A stretch of 64,000 nt of DNA, from NCBI RefSeq assembly GCF_900113135.1, contig NZ_FOOH01000012.1, forward strand, positions 85,101 through 149,100, read 5' to 3'. A program made the translations under genes and the position numbers. The stretch comes from Salegentibacter agarivorans. Lineage in GTDB: Bacteria > Bacteroidota > Bacteroidia > Flavobacteriales > Flavobacteriaceae. Positions 42,404 through 50,569 of the stretch are shown piece by piece; the stretch's first letter is position 1, and each line of letters opens with the position of its first letter. The notes under the pieces are model-generated. The model was not told the origin of the DNA. It was given only the letters and a program-made list of their open reading frames with translations, and did not search any database.

Positions 42404-42633
42404 TTTTTAAACATTCGCATAACATCTTCATTAGCTAACACCTTATCGTTATTGGCATCCTCTAAGCCTTTTTGAATAGCAGCTTTCTCAATGTCGCTAA
42501 GCTTATCCCACAAATCACCTTTTTTTTGCTTTTTATAAGTTTCAGCCACTTCTGCTATAAGATGAAGTAATTCTTCATCAGCTTCCTGAACGTAAGCCAA
42601 AACCCGTTGCTTAAGCTCCTTCTCTTTCTTCAT
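42394..42633 (-). CDS. antitoxin of a type II toxin-antitoxin pair
   Basis: A 79-residue, helical, charged protein: KKEKELKQRVLAYVQEADEE at the start and DLWDKLSDIEKAAIQKGLED near the end. It resembles the short RelB/ParD-like antitoxins that are encoded just before ParE/RelE toxins in Bacteroidota. Its stop lies inside the toxin frame (10-nt overlap). It would bind the toxin through its C-terminal part and repress its own promoter. The toxin partner is broken in this sequence. Confidence 0.75.
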   Translation of the reverse strand: MKKEKELKQRVLAYVQEADEELLHLIAEVAETYKKQKKGDLWDKLSDIEKAAIQKGLEDANNDKVLANEDVMRMFKKWH

Positions 42634-42741
42634 TTTTTTTAATTGATTTTTATAAAGTTACGATTTTTAAATTTCTGAAGTTGAAAGATTTTATAACAGG
42701 TTTGGGAAATAAATAGCTTTCCAGACAACTTGAAGTTTCTT

Positions 42742-42749
42742 TAACTTTG
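42742..42749 (+). promoter_or_regulatory. -7 box abutting the dinB start
   Basis: TAACTTTG matches TAnnTTTG and ends 4 nt before the GTG at 42754, as in the CvpA-family gene. The mRNA may be leaderless, or translation may begin at ATG 42796. Confidence 0.45.
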
Positions 42750-42753
42750 TAAA

Positions 42754-43857
42754 GTGAACCAAAACCTTCCTCTTCGAAAAATCATTCATATAGATATGGA
42801 TGCGTTCTATGCTTCGGTAGAACAACTGGATAATCCCGAATTACGCGGTAAGGCGATTGCTGTGGGCGGAAGTTCGCAAAGAGGTGTAGTTAGCGCGGCA
42901 AGTTATGAAGCGCGAAAATATGGCGTTAAAAGCGCTATGAGTAGCATAATTGCCAAACGCAATTGCCCGCATCTAATCTTTGTAAAAACCCGTTTTGACC
43001 GTTACCGGGAGATTTCACAACAAATAAGGGAGATCTTTTATGAATATACAGACCTGGTAGAGCCACTTTCTTTAGATGAAGCTTACCTGGACGTAACCGA
43101 GAATAAAAAAGGAAATCCCAGTGCAAGCCTAATTGCAAAAGAAATACGGGAGAAAATTAAGGAGAAAACAGGATTAAATGCCTCGGCAGGAATTTCTATC
43201 AATAAATTTATCGCAAAGATTGCCAGTGATTTTAATAAACCTAACGGACAAAAAACTGTAAATCCTGAAGAAGTAGAAGCTTTTTTGGAAGTTTTAGACA
43301 TCAGGAAATTTCACGGAGTAGGTAAAGTGACTGCTGAAAAAATGTATATGCTGGGTATTTTTACCGGGAAAGACCTTAAAAAGAAATCTCAAGAATATTT
43401 AATCGAAAAATTCGGGAAAAGCGGTGCGCATTATTACAACGTGGTTCGCGGTATACATTTGAGCGAAGTAAAACCAAACCGAATAAGAAAATCTCTTGGT
43501 GCCGAACGCACTTTTAATGAAAATATCTCTTCGGAAATTTTTATGCTGGAAAGGCTGGAAAACATTGCCGAAGAAATAGAACGTCGGCTCAAAAAAAGCA
43601 AGGTTGCTGGTAAAACGGTGACCCTAAAAATTAAGTATAGCGATTTTACCCTGCAGACTCGCAGTAAAACTATTTCGTTCTATATCTCCAGTAAAGAATT
43701 AATTCTTGAAAATGCAAAGGAGTTATTATACCAGGAAAAAATGAAGAATTCCGTACGACTTTTGGGAATTTCTCTTTCCAACCTAAATACCGATAAAAGC
43801 GAAAAGAAACCGGAAGAAGAGAAAAAAGTTGAAGTACAGCTAAAGTTTGAATTTTAA
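42754..43857 (+). CDS. dinB: DNA polymerase IV (Y-family)
   Basis: A 367-residue translesion polymerase. The catalytic residues are visible in RKIIHIDMDAFYASVEQLDN and EPLSLDEAYLDVTENKKGNP, followed by GLNASAGISINKFIAKIASD, the HhH motif FHGVGKVTAEKMYMLGI and the little-finger domain. A C-terminal acidic/Lys tail ends EVQLKFEF, a plausible sliding-clamp-binding peptide (QLKFEF). The start is GTG 42754; ATG 42796 would cut into the conserved first strand. Its promoter box almost touches the start codon. Confidence 0.94.
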   Translation: MNQNLPLRKIIHIDMDAFYASVEQLDNPELRGKAIAVGGSSQRGVVSAASYEARKYGVKSAMSSIIAKRNCPHLIFVKTRFDRYREISQQIREIFYEYTDLVEPLSLDEAYLDVTENKKGNPSASLIAKEIREKIKEKTGLNASAGISINKFIAKIASDFNKPNGQKTVNPEEVEAFLEVLDIRKFHGVGKVTAEKMYMLGIFTGKDLKKKSQEYLIEKFGKSGAHYYNVVRGIHLSEVKPNRIRKSLGAERTFNENISSEIFMLERLENIAEEIERRLKKSKVAGKTVTLKIKYSDFTLQTRSKTISFYISSKELILENAKELLYQEKMKNSVRLLGISLSNLNTDKSEKKPEEEKKVEVQLKFEF

Positions 43858-43892
43858 ACAAAAAAAAAACCCCAAATAGAGTGTATTCGGGG
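43858..43892 (-). terminator. intrinsic terminator of the pyk transcript
   Basis: CCCCAAAT (43870-43877) and ATTCGGGG (43885-43892) form the stem; on the minus strand it is followed by a long T-run. It marks the end of the acpP-to-pyk gene string. Confidence 0.85.
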
Positions 43893-43915
43893 CTTGAAGT
43901 ATAAATATTATTAGA

Positions 43916-45346
43916 TTATTCTATTTCTGAAATCCTTAGCGTATTTACCATACCTTTTTCACCAATTGGCATCGCAGCCAGGTTAATGGTATAATCCCCC
44001 ACCTCTACAAAAGATTTCTCTTTTGCAATGCGGTTAATATCTTCTATAGTTTCGTCTGTACTTACAAATTTATCGTAATGGAAAGCTTTAACACCCCATA
44101 ACAAACTAAGTTGTGAAAGAATTCTATTATTAGAAGTATACACTAAAATATGCGCTTCAGGCCTCCAAGCAGAGATTTGGAAAGCTGTGTACCCGCTATT
44201 GGTTAAGGTACAAATTGCTTTGGCCTTAATTTCGTTAGCCATATGGGCCGCGTGATAACAAACAGATTTGGTAATATAACGCTTGGTACGTACATGCGGC
44301 GGATCGTGGGGAACTTTAATTAATGGTGAGTTTTCAACACTCTCCAAAATTTGTGTCATCTTTTGAATCACCTGCACTGGGTACTGCCCTACTGAAGTTT
44401 CTCCACTAAGCATTACCGCATCGGCACCATCCATAACTGAGTTCGCTACGTCATTAACTTCGGCTCTTGTTGGCGTAAGGCTGGTAATCATCGTCTCCAT
44501 CATTTGAGTAGCGATTATTACCGGAATTCTTGCTTTCTTGGCCGTTAAAACTAATTTCTTTTGAATAAGTGGAACTTCCTGCGCAGGAATTTCTACTCCT
44601 AAATCTCCACGAGCCACCATTAAACCATCACAGTAGGCCACAATCTTATCAATATTGGCTACACCTTCCGGTTTTTCGATTTTGGCTATAATTGGGATTT
44701 TATATTCGCTGTGCTTTTTAATTAAATCCTGAAGTTCTTTTAAATCTTCCGCGTGACGCACAAAAGAAAGAGCCATCCAGTCCACCTGCATTTCACAGGC
44801 AAAAATCGCATCTTTTACATCCTTTTCAGTTAAAGCAGGAAGCGAAATATTAGTATTTGGAAGGTTTACACCTTTCTTAGACTTTAAAGGTCCACCCTGG
44901 ATTACCCGGGTTTTAACCTCATCTTTTTTATTTGTACTTACTACTTCAAAAATAAGTTTACCATCGTCTAAAAGAATACGCTCTCCCGCAGCTACATCTT
45001 GCGGAAAAGTTTCATAATTCATATAAACGCGTTCTGCGGTTCCTTTAAATTCTTTTCCGGTAGCAAAAATAATTTCATCACCTTCTGAAACTACCACTTC
45101 GTCTTTCATCACTCCTACCCGAAGTTTAGGACCCTGTAAATCTCCAAGAATTGCGGCATTGTAGCCTTTTTCTTTGTTCAGGTCTCTAATCATGTTAATG
45201 CGTTCTTTTACATCGTCATAATTAGCGTGGGAAAAATTAACTCTAAAAACGTTTACTCCGGCCTGGAGCATTTTATCTAAGGTTTCTTTGGAACTCGTTG
45301 CCGGGCCTAGGGTTGCAACGATTTTAGTCTTCTTATTTGTTGGCAT
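43916..45346 (-). CDS. pyk: pyruvate kinase
   Basis: A 476-residue glycolytic enzyme that converts phosphoenolpyruvate and ADP to pyruvate and ATP. It has KKTKIVATLGPATSSKETLD at the start, VFRVNFSHANYDDV, the catalytic Lys region IPIIAKIEKPEGVANIDKIV, DGLMVARGDLGVEIPAQEVP and MDGADAVMLSGETSVGQYPV. Full length for the bacterial form. Its start overlaps the stop of the IPExxxVDY gene by one base. Confidence 0.97.
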   Translation of the reverse strand: MPTNKKTKIVATLGPATSSKETLDKMLQAGVNVFRVNFSHANYDDVKERINMIRDLNKEKGYNAAILGDLQGPKLRVGVMKDEVVVSEGDEIIFATGKEFKGTAERVYMNYETFPQDVAAGERILLDDGKLIFEVVSTNKKDEVKTRVIQGGPLKSKKGVNLPNTNISLPALTEKDVKDAIFACEMQVDWMALSFVRHAEDLKELQDLIKKHSEYKIPIIAKIEKPEGVANIDKIVAYCDGLMVARGDLGVEIPAQEVPLIQKKLVLTAKKARIPVIIATQMMETMITSLTPTRAEVNDVANSVMDGADAVMLSGETSVGQYPVQVIQKMTQILESVENSPLIKVPHDPPHVRTKRYITKSVCYHAAHMANEIKAKAICTLTNSGYTAFQISAWRPEAHILVYTSNNRILSQLSLLWGVKAFHYDKFVSTDETIEDINRIAKEKSFVEVGDYTINLAAMPIGEKGMVNTLRISEIE

Positions 45347-45834
45347 TATTCAAAAATTAAATTTTGTTTAGATTTTAATAAATCTGTGTCAATTTTATAA
45401 ACTGCTATTACCTGCGGTATCTGGCTTATGGCATTAACAAGTAAATTGAGGTCTTTTTGATTTAGCTCCTCATCTATTTTAAGAAAGAAATCTACCTTTT
45501 TATACTCAGGCACCAGGTTTACCTGTAAGGGTCTAACTTCTTCTTCTTCAAATAAAGAACCCGAGCTTAATATCTTTTTTGGTTCTCCTTTAAACTTATT
45601 GGCCACAAGGTGATAAGACCTGAAATTCGCCAGATCTTTAAAGGTATAATGGGCGTAGAAAGCTTCTACCGATTTATGGTTGAAGTCTATATCCCTGCGT
45701 TCTCTTTTTAATTGAAGTTTAAGATGCTTATTTAATAAATAGGCCATCTTATATTCTTCTAAATCACCATATAGTGCTATTAAGCCAAAATCATCTTCCT
45801 CTACATCCTCAAGCAGCATTTTATGAGATTGCAT
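45346..45834 (-). CDS. IPExxxVDY-family protein
   Basis: A 162-residue protein of a family named for a motif here seen as VPEYKKVDFFLKI (about residues 108-120). It starts MQSHKMLLEDVEEDDFGLIA and is acidic near the N-terminus. It is found in Bacteroidota between rnc and pyk, as here; its function is not known. The ATG could alternatively be the Met at residue 6. It lies about 110 nt downstream of rnc and overlaps pyk by one base. Confidence 0.85.
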   Translation of the reverse strand: MQSHKMLLEDVEEDDFGLIALYGDLEEYKMAYLLNKHLKLQLKRERRDIDFNHKSVEAFYAHYTFKDLANFRSYHLVANKFKGEPKKILSSGSLFEEEEVRPLQVNLVPEYKKVDFFLKIDEELNQKDLNLLVNAISQIPQVIAVYKIDTDLLKSKQNLIFE

Positions 45835-45947
45835 AGCTTTTAATTTAAGGTTAAAGATAAGATAAGATTGAGAAAAATGAAGGTTTATCGTACCAAAACT
45901 TCGTATTTATCTACGAAAACGTTATAGTTTGCACTAATTTCATAATT

Positions 45948-46679
45948 TTATGTGATTTTATTTTGAAGTGCATAATAAGCCCGTTTTGCTGTTTTTTCTT
46001 CGGCCTTCTTTTTTGAGGTTGCCCTTGCCTTGGCAACAACTTTATCATCTAACCTCAATTTTACAGCAAAATGCTTTATTTCATCGTTCCCGGTATCTTC
46101 ATAAACTTCAAAGTCGAATTCCCGTTTTTCTTTTTGACACCACTCAATAAACAGACTTTTATAACTTATTACCTGGCCTTCTAATTGTTCTATATCTACA
46201 TAAGGATCTATCACTCTTTCGTAAATAAAACGCTTACAATATTTATAACCGCGGTCTAGATATATTGCGCCAATTAATGCTTCAAATAAATTGCCGTGAA
46301 TATTTGCTCCAAATTGATCTTTGGGAATATTAGTTTGAACGTGGTCTATAAGTTTCAGGTCTTTACCAAGCTCATTTAAATGCTTTCGGCTAACTACTTT
46401 AGAACGCATTTTGGTAAGATAACCCTCATTTCCGCCAGGAACTGCTTTAAAAAGGTGGGAAGCTATTACAGCGCTTAACATGGCGTCTCCCAGGAACTCC
46501 AGGCGTTCAAAACTCACCGCATTTCCCTTTTCATCTTTAATATTTAAAGAACGGTGGGTAAAGGCTTTGCGGTAGTGAAGAATATTCTTGGGCTTAAATC
46601 CCAGAATTTTATATAAAACGGAAAAAAAATTCCCGCCTTTATCAGAACGGGAATTTAATATATTTCGAAGAACGCCCAT
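45948..46679 (-). CDS. rnc: ribonuclease III
   Basis: A 243-residue double-strand RNA endonuclease. The catalytic domain holds the signature RLEFLGDAMLSAVIASHLF (ERLEFLGDA), FEALIGAIYLDRGYKYCKRF with the second acidic pair, and the C-terminal dsRNA-binding domain (about residues 170-240) has AKARATSKKKAEEKTAKRAY. It processes rRNA and small RNAs. It follows fabF by 9 nt, the usual acpP-fabF-rnc order. Confidence 0.96.
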   Translation of the reverse strand: MGVLRNILNSRSDKGGNFFSVLYKILGFKPKNILHYRKAFTHRSLNIKDEKGNAVSFERLEFLGDAMLSAVIASHLFKAVPGGNEGYLTKMRSKVVSRKHLNELGKDLKLIDHVQTNIPKDQFGANIHGNLFEALIGAIYLDRGYKYCKRFIYERVIDPYVDIEQLEGQVISYKSLFIEWCQKEKREFDFEVYEDTGNDEIKHFAVKLRLDDKVVAKARATSKKKAEEKTAKRAYYALQNKIT

Positions 46680-46688
46680 AATTAAAGG

Positions 46689-47942
46689 TTATTCATCAAA
46701 TCTTTTAAATAATAAACAAGCGTTGTGACCTCCAAATCCAAACGTGTTGCTCATTACCACCTTTACATCACGTTTTTGGGCCTTATTAAGAGTAAGGTTT
46801 AATTCAGGATCAATATTTTCATCTTTATGTTCGTGGTTAATAGTAGGTGGTACTATTCCATGTTTCATAGACAAAATTGCAGAAATTGCTTCTACAGCTC
46901 CTGCAGCACCAAGCAAATGCCCGGTCATTGATTTTGTTGAATTAATATTAATTGTTTTGACGTGTTCACCAAAAACCTTACTTATCGCTTTTAATTCGGC
47001 TACGTCTCCTAATGGAGTAGAAGTTCCGTGCGTATTAATGGCGTCTACATCTTCGGGTTTCATTTCTGCATTTCGAAGACAGTTTTCCATAACCGCAACA
47101 ACTCCGTTTCCTTCAGGATGTGGTGCCGTCATATGGTAAGCATCAGAAGATAATCCTCCTCCAAGTACTTCAGCATAAATTTTAGCTCCTCTGGCTTTGG
47201 CATGTTCATATTCTTCAAGAATAAGTGTACCGGCACCTTCCCCTAACACAAATCCGTCTCGAGTAGCATCAAAAGGTCTTGATGCCGTTTCGGGGTTATC
47301 GTTTTGTGTAGAAAGGGCGTGCATAGCATTAAAACCACCCATACCAGCCATGGTTACCGCAGCTTCCGAACCTCCGGAAACAATAATATCACTATGTCCC
47401 AGCCTAATATTATTTAATGCATCTATCATAGCATTTGCTGCAGATGCACAAGCTGAAACGGTAGTATAATTTGCTCCCATAAACCCATGACGAATAGAAA
47501 TATTACCCGGGGCAATATCCGCAATCATCTTAGGGATAAAGAAAGGATTAAACCTTGGTGTACCATCTCCCGTCGCGAAGTTTATCACTTCGTTCTGAAA
47601 AGTTTCCAATCCGCCAATTCCGGCCCCCCATATTACACCAACACGGTACTTGTTTACAGTCTCCAGGTTGATGCCGGAATCTTTTATTGCTTCATCTGAA
47701 GCTACAATGGCATATTGGGCAAACCTGTCCAGTCTTCTTACTTCCTTACGGTCAAAGAAATCGAGTGGATCAAAATTTTTGAGTTCACAAGCGAATTTGG
47801 TTTTGAATTTTTCAGTATCGAAATAGGTAATAGGTGCACCACCACTTTTTCCGGCTACCAAAGCCTCCCAATATTCTTCAATATTGTTACCAATGGGGGT
47901 TAGGGCTCCCAAGCCCGTTACTACAACTCGCTTCAACTCCAT
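46689..47942 (-). CDS. fabF: 3-oxoacyl-ACP synthase II
   Basis: A 417-residue condensing enzyme of fatty acid elongation. The start MELKRVVVTGLGALTPIGNN is preferred over a possible start 12 codons upstream. The catalytic triad is seen as the Cys in TTVSACASAANAMIDALNNI, and the His residues in AINTHGTSTPLGDVAE and KSMTGHLLGAAGAVEAISAI. It uses malonyl-ACP and acyl-ACP supplied by the acpP product, whose gene lies 16 nt upstream. Confidence 0.97.
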   Translation of the reverse strand: MELKRVVVTGLGALTPIGNNIEEYWEALVAGKSGGAPITYFDTEKFKTKFACELKNFDPLDFFDRKEVRRLDRFAQYAIVASDEAIKDSGINLETVNKYRVGVIWGAGIGGLETFQNEVINFATGDGTPRFNPFFIPKMIADIAPGNISIRHGFMGANYTTVSACASAANAMIDALNNIRLGHSDIIVSGGSEAAVTMAGMGGFNAMHALSTQNDNPETASRPFDATRDGFVLGEGAGTLILEEYEHAKARGAKIYAEVLGGGLSSDAYHMTAPHPEGNGVVAVMENCLRNAEMKPEDVDAINTHGTSTPLGDVAELKAISKVFGEHVKTININSTKSMTGHLLGAAGAVEAISAILSMKHGIVPPTINHEHKDENIDPELNLTLNKAQKRDVKVVMSNTFGFGGHNACLLFKRFDE

Positions 47943-47958
47943 ATGGTCTATACTCTTT

Positions 47959-48195
47959 TTATTTTTTTGCGTCTTCAATATAAGAAATTGCCTGACCTAC
48001 TGTGGCAATGTTCTCAGCCTGGTCATCAGGAATCTGGATATCGAATTCTTTTTCGAATTCCATGATCAATTCCACAGTGTCCAATGAATCAGCACCCAGA
48101 TCGTTTGTGAAGCTTGCTTCGTTTACAACCTCGTTCTCGTCAACACCTAACTTGTCAACGATAATCGCTTTTACTCTTGATGCAATGTCTGACAT
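47959..48195 (-). CDS. acpP: acyl carrier protein
   Basis: A 78-residue acidic carrier with the phosphopantetheine-binding Ser in [20 protein letters not shown] (DSL motif, Ser near residue 37). It carries acyl chains for the FabF enzyme encoded next and for the acyl-ACP desaturase elsewhere in the window. A -7 box TATTTTTG lies on the minus strand at 48226-48233, giving a leader of about 25 nt. Confidence 0.97.
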   Translation of the reverse strand: MSDIASRVKAIIVDKLGVDENEVVNEASFTNDLGADSLDTVELIMEFEKEFDIQIPDDQAENIATVGQAISYIEDAKK

Positions 48196-48225
48196 AATAC
48201 TTTTATTTTAATTTTGATTAGGTGG

Positions 48226-48233
48226 CAAAAATA
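48226..48233 (-). promoter_or_regulatory. -7 box of acpP promoter
   Basis: Reads TATTTTTG on the minus strand, a perfect TAnnTTTG, 30 nt before the acpP ATG. It would drive acpP-fabF-rnc and perhaps the downstream genes. Confidence 0.6.
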
Positions 48234-48343
48234 AAAAACTTTATTTTAAAACCGATTTTTACTTTAAAAATGTGATCGTAATTTACATAAATTTAGTTGA
48301 AAGGACTTAATTTTACATTCTAATAATTGTTAACAAGCTTATT

Positions 48344-48943
48344 TTGAGCAATCCAACCCATACCCTACAAAAAAAAATAGTTGTCTTTGCTTCCGGCTCG
48401 GGAACCAACGCCGAAAATATCATTAAATTTTTTCAGAAACAGCCCAATGCCAGTGTGGTAGCGGTTTTCTCGAACAAAAGATCGGCTAAAGTGCTAAAAA
48501 GAGCACACGATCTCAATGTTAAAGCGCTTCATTTTGACCGGGATGCACTCTATAATAGTTACGATGTTCTGCATATTTTAGAAGATATAAATCCAGATTT
48601 AATTGTTTTAGCAGGATTTATGTGGATTTTCCCCGAAGACATTTTAAAACGTTTTCCTAATAAGATTGTAAACATACATCCGGCACTACTTCCAAAATAT
48701 GGCGGTAAAGGAATGTATGGAATGCATGTGCACGAAGCTATAATTCAAAATAAGGAAAAAGAAAGCGGGATTAGCATTCATTATGTAAATGAAAATTATG
48801 ATGAAGGCGAAATAATCTTTCAGGCGAAAACAGATATTTCAGAAGAAGACACTCCCGAAAGTCTTGCAGAAAAAATTCATAAGCTGGAGTACAAACATTT
48901 TCCAGAAATCCTTCAGCAATTACTTCAAAAGAAATCACAATAG
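48344..48943 (+). CDS. purN: phosphoribosylglycinamide formyltransferase
   Basis: A 199-residue enzyme that formylates GAR in purine synthesis with 10-formyl-THF. It has KIVVFASGSGTNAENIIKFF (phosphate loop), the active-site Asn-His-Asp set in NKIVNIHPALLPKYGGKGMY and ESGISIHYVNENYDEGEIIF. No ATG lies between the upstream region and the first conserved strand, so translation must start at TTG 48344 or another rare codon. Its TAG stop overlaps the GTG of rnhA by one base. Confidence 0.93.
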   Translation: MSNPTHTLQKKIVVFASGSGTNAENIIKFFQKQPNASVVAVFSNKRSAKVLKRAHDLNVKALHFDRDALYNSYDVLHILEDINPDLIVLAGFMWIFPEDILKRFPNKIVNIHPALLPKYGGKGMYGMHVHEAIIQNKEKESGISIHYVNENYDEGEIIFQAKTDISEEDTPESLAEKIHKLEYKHFPEILQQLLQKKSQ

Positions 48944-49410
48944 TGCAAACAACCCAGGTACACATTTATACCGATGGCGCCGCGAGAGGAAACCCCGGCC
49001 CCGGCGGTTACGGCATTGTAATGGAATGGGTAGGAAAAGCCTACCGCAAAGAATTTTCAAAAGGTTTTAAACACACCACTAATAACAGGATGGAATTGCT
49101 GGCAGTAATTGAAGCTTTAAAAAAGCTGAAAAAGCCCGGAGTTTCTGCTATAGTTTTTACCGATTCAAAATATGTTGCAGATGCGGTTAATAAAAAATGG
49201 GTGTTTGGCTGGGAAAAGAAAAATTTTAAAGATCGAAAGAATGCGGATCTCTGGATAGAATTTCTAAAAGAAATACGCAAACATAATGTAAGCTTTAGGT
49301 GGATAAAGGGACATAATGAGCATCCGCAAAACGAACGCTGCGACGCTTTGGCGGTAGCCGCCTCAAAAGAAAAAAGACTTCTAATTGATGAAGGTTTTCA
49401 ACAAAATTGA
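48943..49410 (+). CDS. rnhA: ribonuclease HI
   Basis: A 155-residue enzyme that cuts RNA in RNA-DNA hybrids. The catalytic residues are in VHIYTDGAARGNPGPGGYGI (Asp), NNRMELLAVIEALK (Glu), AIVFTDSKYVADAVNK (Asp), and a C-terminal Asp in NERCDALAVAAS. Starts with GTG that shares its G with the purN stop. Normal length; complete. Confidence 0.96.
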   Translation: MQTTQVHIYTDGAARGNPGPGGYGIVMEWVGKAYRKEFSKGFKHTTNNRMELLAVIEALKKLKKPGVSAIVFTDSKYVADAVNKKWVFGWEKKNFKDRKNADLWIEFLKEIRKHNVSFRWIKGHNEHPQNERCDALAVAASKEKRLLIDEGFQQN

Positions 49411-49429
49411 ACGGAATTAATCTTTAAGT

Positions 49430-49522
49430 AGTGTATTCGAGATGAACCATAAAGGCATTATTACTATTATATCCTGGTTTCGAGACAAAACGTACAATAT
49501 TTAAATCTCGATTATCGAGTAA
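49430..49522 (+). repeat. dispersed repeat A, divergent copy with intact core (A4)
   Basis: The 23-nt core at 49500-49522 is identical to the other two. The preceding 70 nt have weak versions of the other blocks (GTATTCGAGATGAACC; GGTTTCGAGACAAAACGTAC). It lies immediately before the promoter of the PfkB gene. Confidence 0.65.
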
Positions 49523-49551
49523 TTTTGATTGAGCCCTTGAAAAACAAACTG

Positions 49552-49559
49552 TATATTTG
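49552..49559 (+). promoter_or_regulatory. -7 box of the PfkB-family gene
   Basis: TATATTTG, a perfect TAnnTTTG box, 23 nt before the start codon and 29 nt after the repeat A core. A -33 TTTTG at 49523-49527 is slightly too far upstream. Confidence 0.6.
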
Positions 49560-49582
49560 CAGCACAATTTTTAAACCATTTT

Positions 49583-50506
49583 ATGAGTAAATTACTGATT
49601 GTAGGCACTGTAGCCTTTGATGCTATTGAAACCCCTTTTGGGAAAACCGATAAAATTCTTGGAGGTGCAGGCACCTATATTGGGCTTTCAGCTTCGCAGT
49701 TTAATGTAGACAGCGCCGTGGTATCTATTGTTGGAGACGATTTTCCACAAAAATACCTGGACCTGCTTACCAGAAACAATATAAATATAGATGGAATTGA
49801 AGTGGTTTCCGGCGGAAAAACCTTCTTTTGGAGCGGCCGTTACCATAACGATTTAAATTCCAGAGATACCTTAGACACCCAATTAAACGTACTGGCCGAT
49901 TTTAATCCGGTAGTACCAAATGCTTATAAAGATGCTGAAATTGTGATGTTGGGCAACCTGCATCCTTTGGTGCAACTTAGCGTTTTAGAACAAATTGAAT
50001 CTCCAAAACTCGCCATTTTAGATACTATGAACTTCTGGATGGATAACGCCCTGGAAGATTTAATGAAAGTAATTGCCAAAGTAGATGTGATCACCATTAA
50101 CGATGAAGAGGCAAGGCAACTTTCTGGCGAATATTCTTTAGCCAAAGCTGCTAAAAAGATTGCTACAATGGGCCCAAAATATGTAGTGATTAAAAAAGGA
50201 GAACACGGCGCTTTATTATTTCACGAAGAGCAGGTGTTCTTTGCGCCCGCCCTTCCATTAGAAGAAGTTTTTGATCCAACCGGTGCCGGCGATACTTTTG
50301 CAGGTGGTTTTGCAGGTTATCTTGCAAAAACCGGAGATATTAGCTTTGAAAATATGAAAAACGCCATTATATACGGCTCTAATCTCGCATCTTTTTGCGT
50401 AGAAAAATTTGGAACCGAGAGGATGGAGGAACTTTCAGGCGAGGAAGTAAATTCGCGCCTCGCAGAGTTTAAGAAATTAACTCAATTTGAAATAGCATTA
50501 ACCTAA
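49583..50506 (+). CDS. PfkB-family sugar/nucleoside kinase
   Basis: A 307-residue ribokinase-fold kinase. It has LIVGTVAFDAIETPFGKTDK at the start, GGAGTYIGLSASQFNVDSAV, and the PfkB signature with the catalytic Asp in VFDPTGAGDTFAGGFAGYLA (about residue 230). Substrates of this group range from ribose and adenosine to fructose derivatives; none can be chosen here. It lies before the PurF-like gene with a terminator between, so they are separate transcripts although both may concern purine metabolism. Confidence 0.9.
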   Translation: MSKLLIVGTVAFDAIETPFGKTDKILGGAGTYIGLSASQFNVDSAVVSIVGDDFPQKYLDLLTRNNINIDGIEVVSGGKTFFWSGRYHNDLNSRDTLDTQLNVLADFNPVVPNAYKDAEIVMLGNLHPLVQLSVLEQIESPKLAILDTMNFWMDNALEDLMKVIAKVDVITINDEEARQLSGEYSLAKAAKKIATMGPKYVVIKKGEHGALLFHEEQVFFAPALPLEEVFDPTGAGDTFAGGFAGYLAKTGDISFENMKNAIIYGSNLASFCVEKFGTERMEELSGEEVNSRLAEFKKLTQFEIALT

Positions 50507-50510
50507 ACTT

Positions 50511-50537
50511 ATGCCCTGAATTTTCAGGGCATTTTTT
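50511..50537 (+). terminator. intrinsic terminator of the PfkB-family gene
   Basis: ATGCCCTGAA and TTCAGGGCAT form a perfect 10-bp stem with a 2-nt gap, followed by six T. Confidence 0.9.
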
Positions 50538-50569
50538 ATATAAAGCAGGAATAAAATCTGCCACGAATT

